From Thermoleophilaceae bacterium (lineage in GTDB: Bacteria; Actinomycetota; Thermoleophilia; Solirubrobacterales; JACPNS01), in NCBI GenBank assembly GCA_016462645.1, contig JAEMSX010000013.1:1-64000 (forward strand): DNA of 64,000 nucleotides, given 5' to 3'. Made by a program: the position numbers and the translations under genes. Positions 1 through 8,194 of this stretch are shown here, in pieces. Every line of letters starts with the position of its first letter. Positions within the stretch are counted from its first letter, which is position 1. The notes below the pieces were generated by a model. It ran no database searches, had not been told where the DNA came from, and was given only the letters and a program-made list of their open reading frames with translations.

Positions 1-5
1 CGCCG

Positions 6-968
6 ATGGACGTGGCGCTGCTTGCCGGCGGCACCGGCGGCGCCAAGCTCGCCGTAGGGCTGCGCGACATCCTGCACGGCTTCGGCGGCGAAGCCGCTGA
101 ACAGCCGGGACAGCTCAGCGTGATCGCCAACACGGCGGACGACATCGAGATCTACGACGTCCACGTCTCCCCCGACCCCGACCTGATCACCTTTCGCCTC
201 GCGGGCGCGCTCAATTCGCTGGGCTTCGGGATCGAGGGTGAGGGACATGCGCTGATGGATGCGCGTCGCGCCGCCGGCGAGGACATCTGGTTCGAGCTCG
301 GCGATGACGACATGCGCGTCTGCGCCGAGCGAGCGCAGCTGTTGGCGGCCGGCAAGACACTGACCGACGCCCACGCCGAGGCGACGGCCGAGTACGACAC
401 CGGTGGCGCCCGCGTGCTGCCGATGAGCAACGCGCCGGTCCGGACCGTGATCGAGACCGCAGACGGTCCCCGCGGGATCCAGCAGTACCTGATTCAGGAC
501 CGCAGCGGACCGGCGATCGACTCGGTTCGCTTCGACGGGATCGACACTGCGGTGATCACCCCCGAGGCGGCGGACGCGATCGCCTCGGCGGATCTGATCG
601 TCGTCGGACCCTCGAATCCGGTGATCAGCGTCTCGCCGATCCTCTCCACGCTCGGCCTGGCGCGATCGCTTCGCGAGTCGCCCGCGCCCGTGCTCGGGGT
701 CAGTCCGTTCGTCGGCGGCGTGGTTCTGAAGGGACCGACTGAGAAATTCATCGAGGCCGCGGGTTTCGCGCCGACGAGCGCCGGAGTCGCCGACTACTAC
801 GAGACGCGCCACGGCGACCTGATCGACGCCTGGATCGCGGACGATCCGATCCCCGGCCACGCGCACCACCTCGCGAACGTCGAGATGAACGATCCCGCGA
901 GAACGCGATCGGTCGCCGCGGAAGTGCTCCGCTACGGCGCCTCGTTGCCGCGAACTGGGTCAGACTGA
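6..968 (+). CDS. cofD: 2-phospho-L-lactate transferase (CofD/FbiA)
   Basis: Transfers the phospholactyl or phosphoenolpyruvyl group from its GDP-activated donor to F0, giving (dehydro-)F420-0. The 320-aa product has the usual length and opens with the family's glycine-rich nucleotide loop (ALLAGGTGGAKLA, about residues 4-16), followed by the NTADD segment near residue 42 that binds the donor. The N-terminus looks complete even though the ATG lies only 5 bases into the window, so any promoter is outside. It is 4 bp ahead of cofC, which overlaps cofE, so the three form one operon. Function is confident from motifs and context; whether the donor is lactate- or PEP-derived cannot be read from this gene. 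Confidence 0.95.
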   Translation: MDVALLAGGTGGAKLAVGLRDILHGFGGEAAEQPGQLSVIANTADDIEIYDVHVSPDPDLITFRLAGALNSLGFGIEGEGHALMDARRAAGEDIWFELGDDDMRVCAERAQLLAAGKTLTDAHAEATAEYDTGGARVLPMSNAPVRTVIETADGPRGIQQYLIQDRSGPAIDSVRFDGIDTAVITPEAADAIASADLIVVGPSNPVISVSPILSTLGLARSLRESPAPVLGVSPFVGGVVLKGPTEKFIEAAGFAPTSAGVADYYETRHGDLIDAWIADDPIPGHAHHLANVEMNDPARTRSVAAEVLRYGASLPRTGSD

Positions 969-972
969 CGCG

Positions 973-1674
973 ATGTCTTCCCGCCGCGAACGCACTTGCG
1001 TGATCCTGCCGGTCAAGCCCTTCGATGACGCGAAGGAGCGCCTGGCCACGGGGCTCTCGCCCGAACAGCGGCGTGCGGTGGCCGAGGCGATGGTCAAAGA
1101 CGTGCTCGCCGCGCTCTCGCGCGCTCGCGAGGTCGATGGAGTCGTTGTGATCAGCGCCGAGCCGAAGCTCGCGCAGCTGGCAGAGAACGTCGCTGACGCG
1201 ATCATCCCCGACAAGCGCACCGGGCACAGCGACGCCGCCAGGGCCGGCGTTGTCTGGGCGATCGAACACGACTTCGGCCGCGTCGTGATGATCCCCGGCG
1301 ACTGCCCGTTGCTCGACCCCGCCGAACTGGACGATCTGATCGTGCGCACGCGCGAGGACCGGATTGAGTTCGCTGTCATCCCCGACCGCATGGGCACCGG
1401 GACGAACGCCCTCGTGATCTCACCGCCGGACGCGGTCGAGCCGTCATTCGGCCCCGGGAGCCGGCAGCGGCACATCGCGATGGGGCTCGCGGCATCGCGC
1501 CGCGTGGCCGAGCATGAAGTGCCTTCGCTCGCGCTCGACCTCGACACCGCCGACGACCTGATGGAACTTGCCGAGCGGCTCTCCGGCGGCGATCACGAGG
1601 CCGACAACACCGAGCAGGCAGTTGCGGCGCTGCTGACAAACCGGCGCACTCTGCCCGGCGGGTACGCGCGTTGA
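973..1674 (+). CDS. cofC: 2-phospho-L-lactate / phosphoenolpyruvate guanylyltransferase (CofC/FbiD)
   Basis: Activates 2-phospholactate or phosphoenolpyruvate with GTP to make the donor used by CofD. The 233-aa protein has the nucleotidyltransferase features expected: ILPVKPFDDAKERLA near the N-terminus with the lysine that contacts the triphosphate, a PGDCPLLDP acidic metal-binding segment near residue 105, and GTGTNAL further on. It sits between cofD (4 bp upstream) and cofE, whose TTG start overlaps this gene's TGA stop, implying translational coupling. In actinobacteria the homologue prefers phosphoenolpyruvate; that preference is family knowledge, not visible here. Confidence 0.94.
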   Translation: MSSRRERTCVILPVKPFDDAKERLATGLSPEQRRAVAEAMVKDVLAALSRAREVDGVVVISAEPKLAQLAENVADAIIPDKRTGHSDAARAGVVWAIEHDFGRVVMIPGDCPLLDPAELDDLIVRTREDRIEFAVIPDRMGTGTNALVISPPDAVEPSFGPGSRQRHIAMGLAASRRVAEHEVPSLALDLDTADDLMELAERLSGGDHEADNTEQAVAALLTNRRTLPGGYAR

Positions 1675-2414
1675 AGCTGACGATCGAGGCTGTCGCCGGA
1701 CTGCCCGAGATCGCGCCTGGCGAGGATCTCGCCGCGCTGATCGCGAGTCACGCGAGCCTCGAGGACGGCGACATCGTCGTCATCGCCCAGAAGGCGGTGA
1801 GCAAGTCCGAGGGTCGTTTCGCGGACCCCGGCGCTATCGAGCCGGGCGACCGCGCGCGCGAGCTTGCGGCCAGCACCGCGAAGGACCCGGGCCTCGTGCA
1901 GCTCATCCTCGACGAGAGCAATGAGGTGCTGCGCGCCACCGAGGGCGTGCTGATCGTCGAGACCAGGCACGGCTTCATCTGCGCGAACGCCGGGATCGAC
2001 AGCTCCAACGTACCGGGCACGGAGCGCGTGCTGCTGCTGCCCGTCGACCCGGACGCCTCGGCGCGAACGCTGCGCTCCGCGCTCCAATCCTCCACCGGCA
2101 GGCGGCTCGCCGTCCTGATCACCGACAGCTTTGGCCGGGCGTGGCGATCGGGGCAGCAGGACGTGGCGATCGGTTGCGCCGGCATCGAGCCCCTGCTCGA
2201 CGAGCGCGGAAGCAGCGACCGTGAGGGCCGCGAGCTCACCGCAACGATTCAGGCGATCGCAGACGAGCTCGCGGCGGCCGCAGATCTCGCGCGCACGAAG
2301 GACAGCGGGGAGCCCGTCGTGATCATTCGCGGCCGCTCGGAACTCGTGATTTCGGCCGACGGACCTGGCGCCGCAGCTTCATTGCGGGAGCGCACACAGG
2401 ATCTTTTCCGTTGA
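1671..2414 (+). CDS. cofE: Coenzyme F420-0:L-glutamate ligase (CofE type)
   Basis: GTP-dependent ligase that adds the gamma-linked glutamate tail to F420-0. At 247 aa it is a stand-alone CofE; mycobacterial FbiB carries an extra C-terminal nitroreductase-like FMN domain that reduces dehydro-F420, and that domain is absent. Visible family segments are DGDIVVIAQKAVSKSEGR (residues about 31-48), the NAGIDSSNV motif near residue 108 and LITDSFGRAWRSGQQDVAIG near residue 150. The start is TTG, sharing bases with the cofC stop (TTGA), so it is translationally coupled. If the cell uses the PEP-derived route, a separate dehydro-F420 reductase must be encoded elsewhere. Confidence 0.93.
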   Translation: MKLTIEAVAGLPEIAPGEDLAALIASHASLEDGDIVVIAQKAVSKSEGRFADPGAIEPGDRARELAASTAKDPGLVQLILDESNEVLRATEGVLIVETRHGFICANAGIDSSNVPGTERVLLLPVDPDASARTLRSALQSSTGRRLAVLITDSFGRAWRSGQQDVAIGCAGIEPLLDERGSSDREGRELTATIQAIADELAAAADLARTKDSGEPVVIIRGRSELVISADGPGAAASLRERTQDLFR

Positions 2415-2474
2415 TCGCGTAGTTGTTTATAGGTAATCGAGCTACCCAAGGGTGGGATAACTAACTAATTTGGG

Positions 2475-2503
2475 TTACCATACCGTCGCATTTCGGCTAT
2501 TAT
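2475..2503 (+). promoter_or_regulatory. Candidate promoter with long 5' leader ahead of the diguanylate cyclase
   Basis: The 278-base gap between cofE and the GGDEF gene is clearly more AT-rich than its surroundings. It contains TTACCA (2475-2480), a 17-base spacer, and TATTAT (2498-2503), a good housekeeping-type promoter. Transcription from here would leave a leader of about 180 nt. Just upstream, GGTAA and ACCCAA pair with TTGGGT and TTACC (about 2431-2479), possibly a weak terminator for the cof operon. TCCGGC/GCCGGA arms lie shortly before the start codon. I recognise no riboswitch class in the leader. Confidence 0.45.
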
Positions 2504-2692
2504 GAATACTTGAAAGTAAGGCACTTTTGATCTTTCTCCCATGGACCGGGTAATTTCTGGCATATTGACTGCAATCGATCTTGCGAGCGGATCAGTTCTC
2601 TCGGCGCTTGCCGCTTCTCCGCGCGCAGATCTTCTCTCCCCCCAACTAATTGAGCAGACAATCCTCCGGCTCCCGCCGGACCGTGATGACCG

Positions 2693-3802
2693 ATGACCAA
2701 TACCGAGCCCCCAGAATCCTCGGATCAGCCGATGGCTGAGCCGGCCCAGACCTCGGCACTCGCTCCCCCGGAGTCCGCGCGCAGCTTTTTCGACTTCTCC
2801 GAGGCGACCGCAACCGTGCTCGATCTGCTGGCCAAGCAGCTCCCCGACTGCGCGGTGTTCGTCGCCTACCACGACGACGACGCCCAGCTTCTGCGCATCG
2901 TCGACTTCCGCGGTCCGGACATCTTCGGCATCCGCCATGGCCAGACGCTTGCCCTGCTCGCCCGGCCGGGCGCAGACGGCGTTGTCGACCCCGCCCCCGC
3001 GATCCTCGCGAGCGTCGAGATCAAGAACGCCGACAGCTTCGTCGGCATCCCGCTGGAGCTCCAGGACGGGAGCCACTTCGGGACGCTCTGCGCCATATCT
3101 GACGCCGCCAAGCGCTTCCACCGCAACGAGCTCGACCTGCTGACCGTGCTCGGTCGCGTCATCGTCAACGAACTCGACCGCGAGCGCAAGGAAGAAGAGC
3201 TCGAGAAGAAGCACGCCGATCTCGTCGAGCACGCAGAACAACTGCGCACCGATGCCTTCAGCGACGCCCTGACCGGCGTCGCCAACCGCCGCGGCTTCGA
3301 GCGCGCCCTTGCGCGCGAATGGAAGCTCAGCCGCCGCGGCACCGTTGAGTCCTACCTGGTGCTGATCGATCTGGACGGCTTCAAGAGCGTCAACGACCGC
3401 TTCGGCCACGCCGCGGGTGACCGCGTCCTCCAGCTCTGCGCGCAAGCGCTGCAGGAGGCCGCACGAGGCACCGACGTGGTCGGGCGGATCGGTGGCGACG
3501 AGTTCGCCGCCGTGCTCGTCGGCTGCGAAAGCCCCGATGACGCGGTCGGCTACCGCGAACGCGCGCGCATCACGCTTGAGCGCTACCTCAAGGGCGAGGA
3601 CGCCCACGTCAGCTTTTCCGCCGGCCACCAGTCGCTGGCCGAGTCCCCTTCCCCGGTGCGCGCGATGGATCTCGCCGACCAGGCGATGTACTGGCAGAAG
3701 CGCCAGCGCGCCGCGCGTGCTCCGCGCAGCGCAGACCTTGCGAGCAAGATGGGTCGCGCCTCACGGCGCTCCAACCCCCCGGCTTCCGAGCCGGCTGCCT
3801 GA
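2693..3802 (+). CDS. GAF-GGDEF diguanylate cyclase
   Basis: Predicted soluble diguanylate cyclase making c-di-GMP from two GTP. The 369-aa protein has a GAF-like sensor (about residues 35-160), a short charged coiled coil (about 160-185, rich in EEELEKKH), and a GGDEF domain (about 185-335). The active-site GGDEF is intact, and RGTD lies exactly five residues before it, which is the RxxD inhibitory I-site, so product feedback is expected. No EAL or membrane segment is present. Its stop codon directly abuts that of fbiC on the other strand. The ligand of the GAF domain is unknown; its position inside the F420 cluster may be incidental. Confidence 0.92.
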   Translation: MTNTEPPESSDQPMAEPAQTSALAPPESARSFFDFSEATATVLDLLAKQLPDCAVFVAYHDDDAQLLRIVDFRGPDIFGIRHGQTLALLARPGADGVVDPAPAILASVEIKNADSFVGIPLELQDGSHFGTLCAISDAAKRFHRNELDLLTVLGRVIVNELDRERKEEELEKKHADLVEHAEQLRTDAFSDALTGVANRRGFERALAREWKLSRRGTVESYLVLIDLDGFKSVNDRFGHAAGDRVLQLCAQALQEAARGTDVVGRIGGDEFAAVLVGCESPDDAVGYRERARITLERYLKGEDAHVSFSAGHQSLAESPSPVRAMDLADQAMYWQKRQRAARAPRSADLASKMGRASRRSNPPASEPAA

Positions 3803-6055
3803 TCAGGCCGCACGCACGGCGGCCGGGAGCGGGTATTCCGCAAGCCGTGCCGTGTACAGCGTGTCGCGCTGGTAGACCGGGCGCCCGGCCGCGTGACCTG
3901 CCGCCACCAGATCCACCGGATCAAGCCGTGAGCCATGGAGCGAGCCCGCAGCGCGCGAGATCGACTCCTCCATCAGCGTGCCGCCGAGGTCGTTGACGCC
4001 CCATCGCAGCGCCTCGGTCGCCGCTCCGAGCCCCATCTTCACCCAGCTCGCCTGCACGTTCGGCACGGTACGCCCGAGCGCCAGGCGGAACACCGCCGTC
4101 TGCTTGAGGTTCTCCTCGCGGGTGATCTCGGCGATTCCGTGTGTGCGGCCGAGCAACGTCTGGTACGGGATGAACGAGAGCGGCACAAACTCGGTGATCG
4201 CCGCCGGGGCGCTTGCCAGCGAGCGCTCCTGCAACTCGCGGAGGACACGCATGTGGCGCGCCAGCTCCCACGGCTCCTCGATGTGACCGAACATCACGGT
4301 GGAAGTCGTCGGGATGCCCGCCGCGTGGGCGGCCTCGACGATCTCGATCCAGCGGGCCGCGGGGAGCTTGTTCGGCGAGATTCGCCCGCGCACGTTGTCG
4401 TCGAGCACCTCGGCGGCGGTGCCGGGGGTCGATCCGAGTCCAAGCTCTTTCAGATACGCGAAGACTTCCTGCGGTGAGCGACCGGAGCGATCGACCATGT
4501 TGGCGACCTCCATCGGCGAGTACGCGTGAAGATGAAGCTGCGGCGCTGCGTCCTTTGCGATCGCGAGCCAGTTGCCGTAGTCCGCAAGTTCATAGTCGGG
4601 ATGGATTCCGCCCTGCATGCACAGCTCGGTCGCCCCGAACTCGACGGCCTCGGCGATCTTTTCGCGAAAGCTCGCTTCGTCGGCCTCGTAGGCGTCGGGC
4701 GAGCGGCGGCTCTGGCCGAAACCGCAGAAGGCGCAGCCGACGGTGCAGATGTTCGTGAAGTTGATGTTCCGGTTGACGACGAAGCTGACGTCGTCGCCGA
4801 CCAGTTCCTCGCGCAGCGTGTCGGCGGCGCTGCGGAGCTCCTCGATCAGCTCGTCGCGGCTCTCGCTGAACAACGCCGTCAGCTGCTCCTCCGTCAGCGC
4901 CTCCCCCTCGCCGGCCGCCGCGATCGCTTCGCTCACGTAAGTGGCCTCGGCGAGCTCGGGGCGCTGGACACGGCGACGCTCGCCACGCGGGATGAAGCTC
5001 CAGAAGCGTTGCGTGATCGTGTCCATCACGGCGGGCGCGAGCCACTGCGGGTTGGTGTACTGCGGGTACACGCAAAGCCGCTCCGCCAGCGCGATGTTGT
5101 CCTCCGAGAGGCGCTCGCGCACCTGATTCGGCGACGGAAACGGATGCTCGGGCGAGATGTGGTCGCCGTTTGCCGACAGCCCGCCGAGGTCGGTCGCTCC
5201 GGCCTCGACCAGCTCAGGCCACCAGTCGGCGAGGTTCGGTGGGATCTGGATGCCGACGTCGGGCATCATCGCGCGCGTCGCGAGCACGAGCTCCTTCATG
5301 TCGTCGATCGAGACGCTGCAGGCCCAGTCGGGCAGGCGCGCATCGTCGGGCGATGCGCCGCCCGGCGCCAAACCGGTGCGCCAGAGGTCATCGGCGGCGT
5401 CGCTCGCGATCTCACCGACGTCCTGGCCGTGGTAACGCGGGTGAGGCACGAAGTTCTGCAGGATCACTTCCTGAATGTGGCCGTACTGCTGATGCAGATC
5501 GGCGATCGCCCGCAGGCTGGCGATGCGCTCCTCGGGCGTCTCGCCGATCCCGACCAGGATCCCCGTCGTGTACGGAACCTTGAGTTGGCCGGCGAGCTCG
5601 ATCGTACGCAGGCGCTCTTTCGGGTGCTTGGTCGGCGAGCCCGCGTGAACAGTTTCCATCAGGCGCTCGGAGATCGACTCGAGCATCAGACCCTGCGAGG
5701 CATTGACCTCGCGCAGGCGCTCCATGTCGGCCTGTTCCATCACGCCGAGGTTCGTGTGCGGCAGGATCCCGCGCTCAAGCGCCCGCTCGCAGACCCAGAC
5801 GACGTAGTCGACGAAATCCTTGTGGCCGAGCTGATTGAGCTGGGCCATGACCTTCGGGTTCTCGTCCGGCGCTTCGCCGGTGAGGATAAGCAGCTCTTTG
5901 GCGCGGCGCTTCTCGGCGTCGTCCAGCAACTGCTCGACCTCATCAGGTGTGCGCAGGTGCGCGAGGTGCGTCGCGAACGCGCAGTACTTGCAGTAACAGC
6001 GACACGTCCGCGACAACGAAATCGTGAAGTTTCGCGAATAGGTGACGCGGCGCAT
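3803..6055 (-). CDS. fbiC: F0 synthase, fused CofG-CofH (FbiC)
   Basis: Bifunctional radical-SAM enzyme joining tyrosine with 5-amino-6-ribitylamino-uracil to make the deazaflavin F0, the first committed step of F420 synthesis. Two radical-SAM modules are visible in one 750-aa chain: the first has a CxxxCxxC cluster (C18, C22, C25 in CRCYCKYC) and matches CofG; the second has CTVGCAFC in mid-protein and matches CofH. The open frame continues upstream, but ATG 6055 is chosen because homology begins there, the longer version would overlap the upstream gene, and a TACAGT hexamer lies six bases ahead of it. The gene converges on the GGDEF gene with no base between the two stop codons. Confidence 0.95.
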   Translation of the reverse strand: MRRVTYSRNFTISLSRTCRCYCKYCAFATHLAHLRTPDEVEQLLDDAEKRRAKELLILTGEAPDENPKVMAQLNQLGHKDFVDYVVWVCERALERGILPHTNLGVMEQADMERLREVNASQGLMLESISERLMETVHAGSPTKHPKERLRTIELAGQLKVPYTTGILVGIGETPEERIASLRAIADLHQQYGHIQEVILQNFVPHPRYHGQDVGEIASDAADDLWRTGLAPGGASPDDARLPDWACSVSIDDMKELVLATRAMMPDVGIQIPPNLADWWPELVEAGATDLGGLSANGDHISPEHPFPSPNQVRERLSEDNIALAERLCVYPQYTNPQWLAPAVMDTITQRFWSFIPRGERRRVQRPELAEATYVSEAIAAAGEGEALTEEQLTALFSESRDELIEELRSAADTLREELVGDDVSFVVNRNINFTNICTVGCAFCGFGQSRRSPDAYEADEASFREKIAEAVEFGATELCMQGGIHPDYELADYGNWLAIAKDAAPQLHLHAYSPMEVANMVDRSGRSPQEVFAYLKELGLGSTPGTAAEVLDDNVRGRISPNKLPAARWIEIVEAAHAAGIPTTSTVMFGHIEEPWELARHMRVLRELQERSLASAPAAITEFVPLSFIPYQTLLGRTHGIAEITREENLKQTAVFRLALGRTVPNVQASWVKMGLGAATEALRWGVNDLGGTLMEESISRAAGSLHGSRLDPVDLVAAGHAAGRPVYQRDTLYTARLAEYPLPAAVRAA

Positions 6056-6061
6056 TGCGCC

Positions 6062-6067
6062 ACTGTA
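6062..6067 (-). promoter_or_regulatory. Leaderless -10 element for fbiC
   Basis: Read on the reverse strand, TACAGT ends six bases before the fbiC ATG. That is the spacing expected when transcription starts on the A of the start codon, and no Shine-Dalgarno sequence is seen. It is one of several identical arrangements in this window. Confidence 0.55.
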
Positions 6068-6080
6068 TCTGCGGCCACCG

Positions 6081-6524
6081 CTACAAAAGCTGCTCCGCGG
6101 CAACCTCCGCCGAGATGTCGACCACGACATGCTCGACGGGAAGGTCGGTCTTGCCCTCGATCCTCTCGACGACTCCCTTTTCGATCCAGTTCGAGCGCCC
6201 CTCGGGATGCGTCGAGACGAGCACGCCGTCGGGCTCGTAGATCGAGACCGCGTCTTCGAACGCGCGCACCGGATTGGCGTCGCCGACTTCTCCCTCGGCT
6301 TCGATGCCGCTCTCATGCAGCAGGGCGATTGAAGCGTCGAGCCGCTCCTGCGCCTCAGCGCGCGGTTCGTCGACGTCCGAGAACACGTACTTCAGACGCG
6401 AACTGAGCGCCGGGGCGATGATGATCACGCGCCCTCCGTCTGCGGTCAGTTCGCGGATGTGGTGGTGCAGCCCCTTGCCCGCGATCGTCTCATTGGCGAT
6501 GACGAGCAGTCGTTGATAAGCCAT
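6081..6524 (-). CDS. Universal-stress-like / nucleotide-binding-fold hypothetical protein
   Basis: A 147-aa protein of alternating beta-alpha character (QRLLVIANETI at the start, GRVIIIAPAL, DGVLVSTHPEG, VEHVVVDIS). This suggests a small Rossmann-like fold similar to universal stress proteins, but no clear UspA ATP-binding motif is visible, so the assignment is tentative. ATG 6524 is preferred over an upstream in-frame start because AAAGGAG lies about 8 bases ahead. It follows the aquaporin gene on the same strand after a strong hairpin, and fbiC begins 25 bases beyond its stop, so it is probably a unit of its own. Confidence 0.7.
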   Translation of the reverse strand: MAYQRLLVIANETIAGKGLHHHIRELTADGGRVIIIAPALSSRLKYVFSDVDEPRAEAQERLDASIALLHESGIEAEGEVGDANPVRAFEDAVSIYEPDGVLVSTHPEGRSNWIEKGVVERIEGKTDLPVEHVVVDISAEVAAEQLL

Positions 6525-6560
6525 ACCCCGGCTCCTTTCAAAAGGGGTGGTGGTGGAGTC

Positions 6561-6589
6561 CCCCTTCCGGACCATTGTGCCGGAAGGGG
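6561..6589 (-). terminator. Hairpin between aquaporin and universal-stress-like gene
   Basis: A perfect 10-bp inverted repeat (CCCCTTCCGG and CCGGAAGGGG) with a 9-base loop lies in the gap between two reverse-strand genes, just ahead of the Shine-Dalgarno of the downstream one. There is no long T tract, so it may be a weak terminator or an mRNA-processing or stability hairpin. Confidence 0.5.
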
Positions 6590-6620
6590 AAGATCCACGC
6601 GCCAGGGCGTCGCCGAGCGC

Positions 6621-7400
6621 TTAGAGCGGCGATGCTTCGGAGGGCGCCGGCGGGGCCTCGTCCTTCTCGCCCTTGATGTAGAGCACGTTGTAGAGCGTTG
6701 CGGCGAGTACGCCTGCCGCGATCGGTGCGATCAGGTAGACAAGGAAGAAGTCCTTGACCGACCCGAATCCGCCAGATCCCTCAGCCCCGAAGAGAGCATT
6801 TGCGACATCCGGTCCGAAGGCGCGCGCGGGGTTCAGGGCTGCACCGGTGAACGAACCGATCACGAGTACGCCGAGTGAGAGCGAGAGCGCGATCGCGGCA
6901 GGCGCCCATTCCTTGGGCCCGTCCGGATTGATCGCCGTGGCGACGATCGTCCAGACGAGAACGAACACAAACAGCGCCTCCAACGCGATCCCCGAAGCGG
7001 TCGAGACGCCGTCCGCGAGGCTCGGCGCGCCGAAGCTGACGACCTGACCCTGCTTGTTCAGCACGAGCGCCAGGAAGAACGCCGCAAGCAACGCACCGAT
7101 GACCTGGGCGACGATGTACAGCAACGCGTGAGGGGCCTTGATCTTCTTGATCGAGAGCAGACCGATCGTCACTGCCGGATTGAAATGTCCACCGGAAATC
7201 GCGCCGAGCGTCTGGATGCCGATGAAGAGCCCGAGGAAGTGAGCAAGCGCCACGAACGGGATCACGATGTTCGGAAGCGGCGTCTCCGATCCGGCTATTG
7301 CGCCGGCGTAGACCGTTGCCGATCCGATGATCGAGATGACGAGCAGAAATGTTCCCAGCAATTCGGCCAGATAGGCCTTGCCGATGTGTTTTTCGTCCAT
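6621..7400 (-). CDS. Aquaporin / MIP-family channel
   Basis: Integral membrane channel of the major intrinsic protein family, 259 aa with about six hydrophobic segments and two half-helices. Both signature loops are intact: GGHFNPAVTIG (about residue 70) and GAALNPARAFGP (about residue 190), the second supplying the filter arginine. Sequence alone does not separate a water channel from a glycerol facilitator, although the short loops and absence of a glycerol operon nearby favour water. The C-terminus ends in a charged, proline-rich tail. ATG 7400 is preceded by AAGGAG. A gene encoding a small receiver-like protein lies upstream on the same strand, separated by a terminator. Confidence 0.9.
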   Translation of the reverse strand: MDEKHIGKAYLAELLGTFLLVISIIGSATVYAGAIAGSETPLPNIVIPFVALAHFLGLFIGIQTLGAISGGHFNPAVTIGLLSIKKIKAPHALLYIVAQVIGALLAAFFLALVLNKQGQVVSFGAPSLADGVSTASGIALEALFVFVLVWTIVATAINPDGPKEWAPAAIALSLSLGVLVIGSFTGAALNPARAFGPDVANALFGAEGSGGFGSVKDFFLVYLIAPIAAGVLAATLYNVLYIKGEKDEAPPAPSEASPL

Positions 7401-7474
7401 TGAGCGCTCCTTGAAGATGGGGTGGGATGAACCGAGATGTTGTTCATGTTCCCATCTGGCCCAGAAAGAAAAAG

Positions 7475-7504
7475 CGAGCTGCCCCGATCAGGGCAGGGCG
7501 AGCT
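7475..7504 (-). terminator. Rho-independent terminator
   Basis: On the reverse strand, CTGCCC and GGGCAG arms, extended by a partly paired flank, are followed immediately by a T-rich run (about 7466-7474). It overlaps the stop codon of the upstream receiver-like gene and separates that unit from the aquaporin gene. Confidence 0.7.
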
Positions 7505-7811
7505 TCTGGATCAGCGCCACGCCCTCGCGCATCATTCGTGAACGCGGGACGACCAGGTCGAAGCCGGCATCCAGCGCGGCGCGCCGAACGTCGTCGTCGG
7601 TATGTGCGTAGTAGGCGAGCGCGGGGACCGACTGCTCGCCTCGCGCCTCAGCCAGCGCGGATGCGGGATCGGTGGAGGCGTCGGTCAGATCGACGATCAC
7701 CAGCTGCGCGTCCGCATCGGCCTGCGCGACGGGCTCGAATCCGGCTTGGCGGATCATCCCCTCGACCTTGGAGCCGAACAGCAGGTCGTCGCTGACGAGC
7801 CGGACGGGCAC
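7488..7811 (-). CDS. Small receiver-like hypothetical protein
   Basis: A 107-aa protein with the beta-alpha pattern of a response-regulator receiver: RLVSDDLLFGSKVEGMIRQAGFE at the start, QLVIVDLTD where the phospho-acceptor Asp strand would be (about residues 37-45), and PALAYYAHTDDDVRRAALDAGFDLVVPRS at the end. Whether the Asp in the VDLTD strand is phosphorylated is uncertain because the acidic pocket is not obviously conserved. No kinase is adjacent. The start is GTG at 7811. It follows a 120-aa hypothetical gene with a 9-base gap and probably shares its transcript. Confidence 0.65.
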   Translation of the reverse strand: MPVRLVSDDLLFGSKVEGMIRQAGFEPVAQADADAQLVIVDLTDASTDPASALAEARGEQSVPALAYYAHTDDDVRRAALDAGFDLVVPRSRMMREGVALIQKLALP

Positions 7812-7821
7812 GGCGTGCCGG

Positions 7822-8184
7822 CTAGAGGCCGCGGCGTTCGCGGAACTCGCGACGCGCTGCTTCGGGACGGCCCCACATCTGGACTGTCTCGGCGCGGCCT
7901 TCGCGGATCTGCCGGACCACGAGCTCGCCGGAAATCTCGTTCTGATCGAGCAGCCCGAGCGTCGCGTGCACTGCCTCGGGCGCCGCGCCGTGGCCGAAAC
8001 GGTGCGCGACGAGGATGTTGAAGTGCCAGTCGGCCCGTGAGTACGGGCGTGCGTTGCACTGGGTCAGCAACGTGGCGGCATCGACGTAGTTGTCCTCGTC
8101 GTTGATCCGCAGGTCGAACTCCAGGTCGGTCCAGTCACTGGGCAGCGAGTCGACGATCTCCTGGAATTCCGTTGCGAGGGCCAT
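7822..8184 (-). CDS. Conserved hypothetical protein, 120 aa
   Basis: No family recognised. It is a soluble, acidic protein with segments such as WTDLEFDLRINDEDNYVDAATLL near the N-terminus and a basic C-terminus (ARREFRERRGL). It looks like a compact alpha/beta domain. ATG 8184 is chosen; the frame is open further upstream but would then run into the cation-efflux gene. It lies 10 bp downstream of that gene and 9-10 bp upstream of the receiver-like gene, so the three are probably co-transcribed, but I see no functional link. Confidence 0.65.
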   Translation of the reverse strand: MALATEFQEIVDSLPSDWTDLEFDLRINDEDNYVDAATLLTQCNARPYSRADWHFNILVAHRFGHGAAPEAVHATLGLLDQNEISGELVVRQIREGRAETVQMWGRPEAARREFRERRGL

Positions 8185-8194
8185 CGGTGCGATG

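Noticed and set aside
2465-3628. 387-codon reverse frame opposite the GGDEF gene
   Set aside because: Shadow of the diguanylate cyclase; it would also occupy the AT-rich promoter region.
3803-6316. Longer 837-aa version of FbiC
   Set aside because: The extra N-terminus has no similarity to CofG, overlaps the universal-stress-like gene and ignores the leaderless promoter at ATG 6055.
4526-6406. Long forward-strand frame opposite fbiC
   Set aside because: Antisense shadow of a clear FbiC; low-complexity Arg/Val/Asp composition and no family motif.
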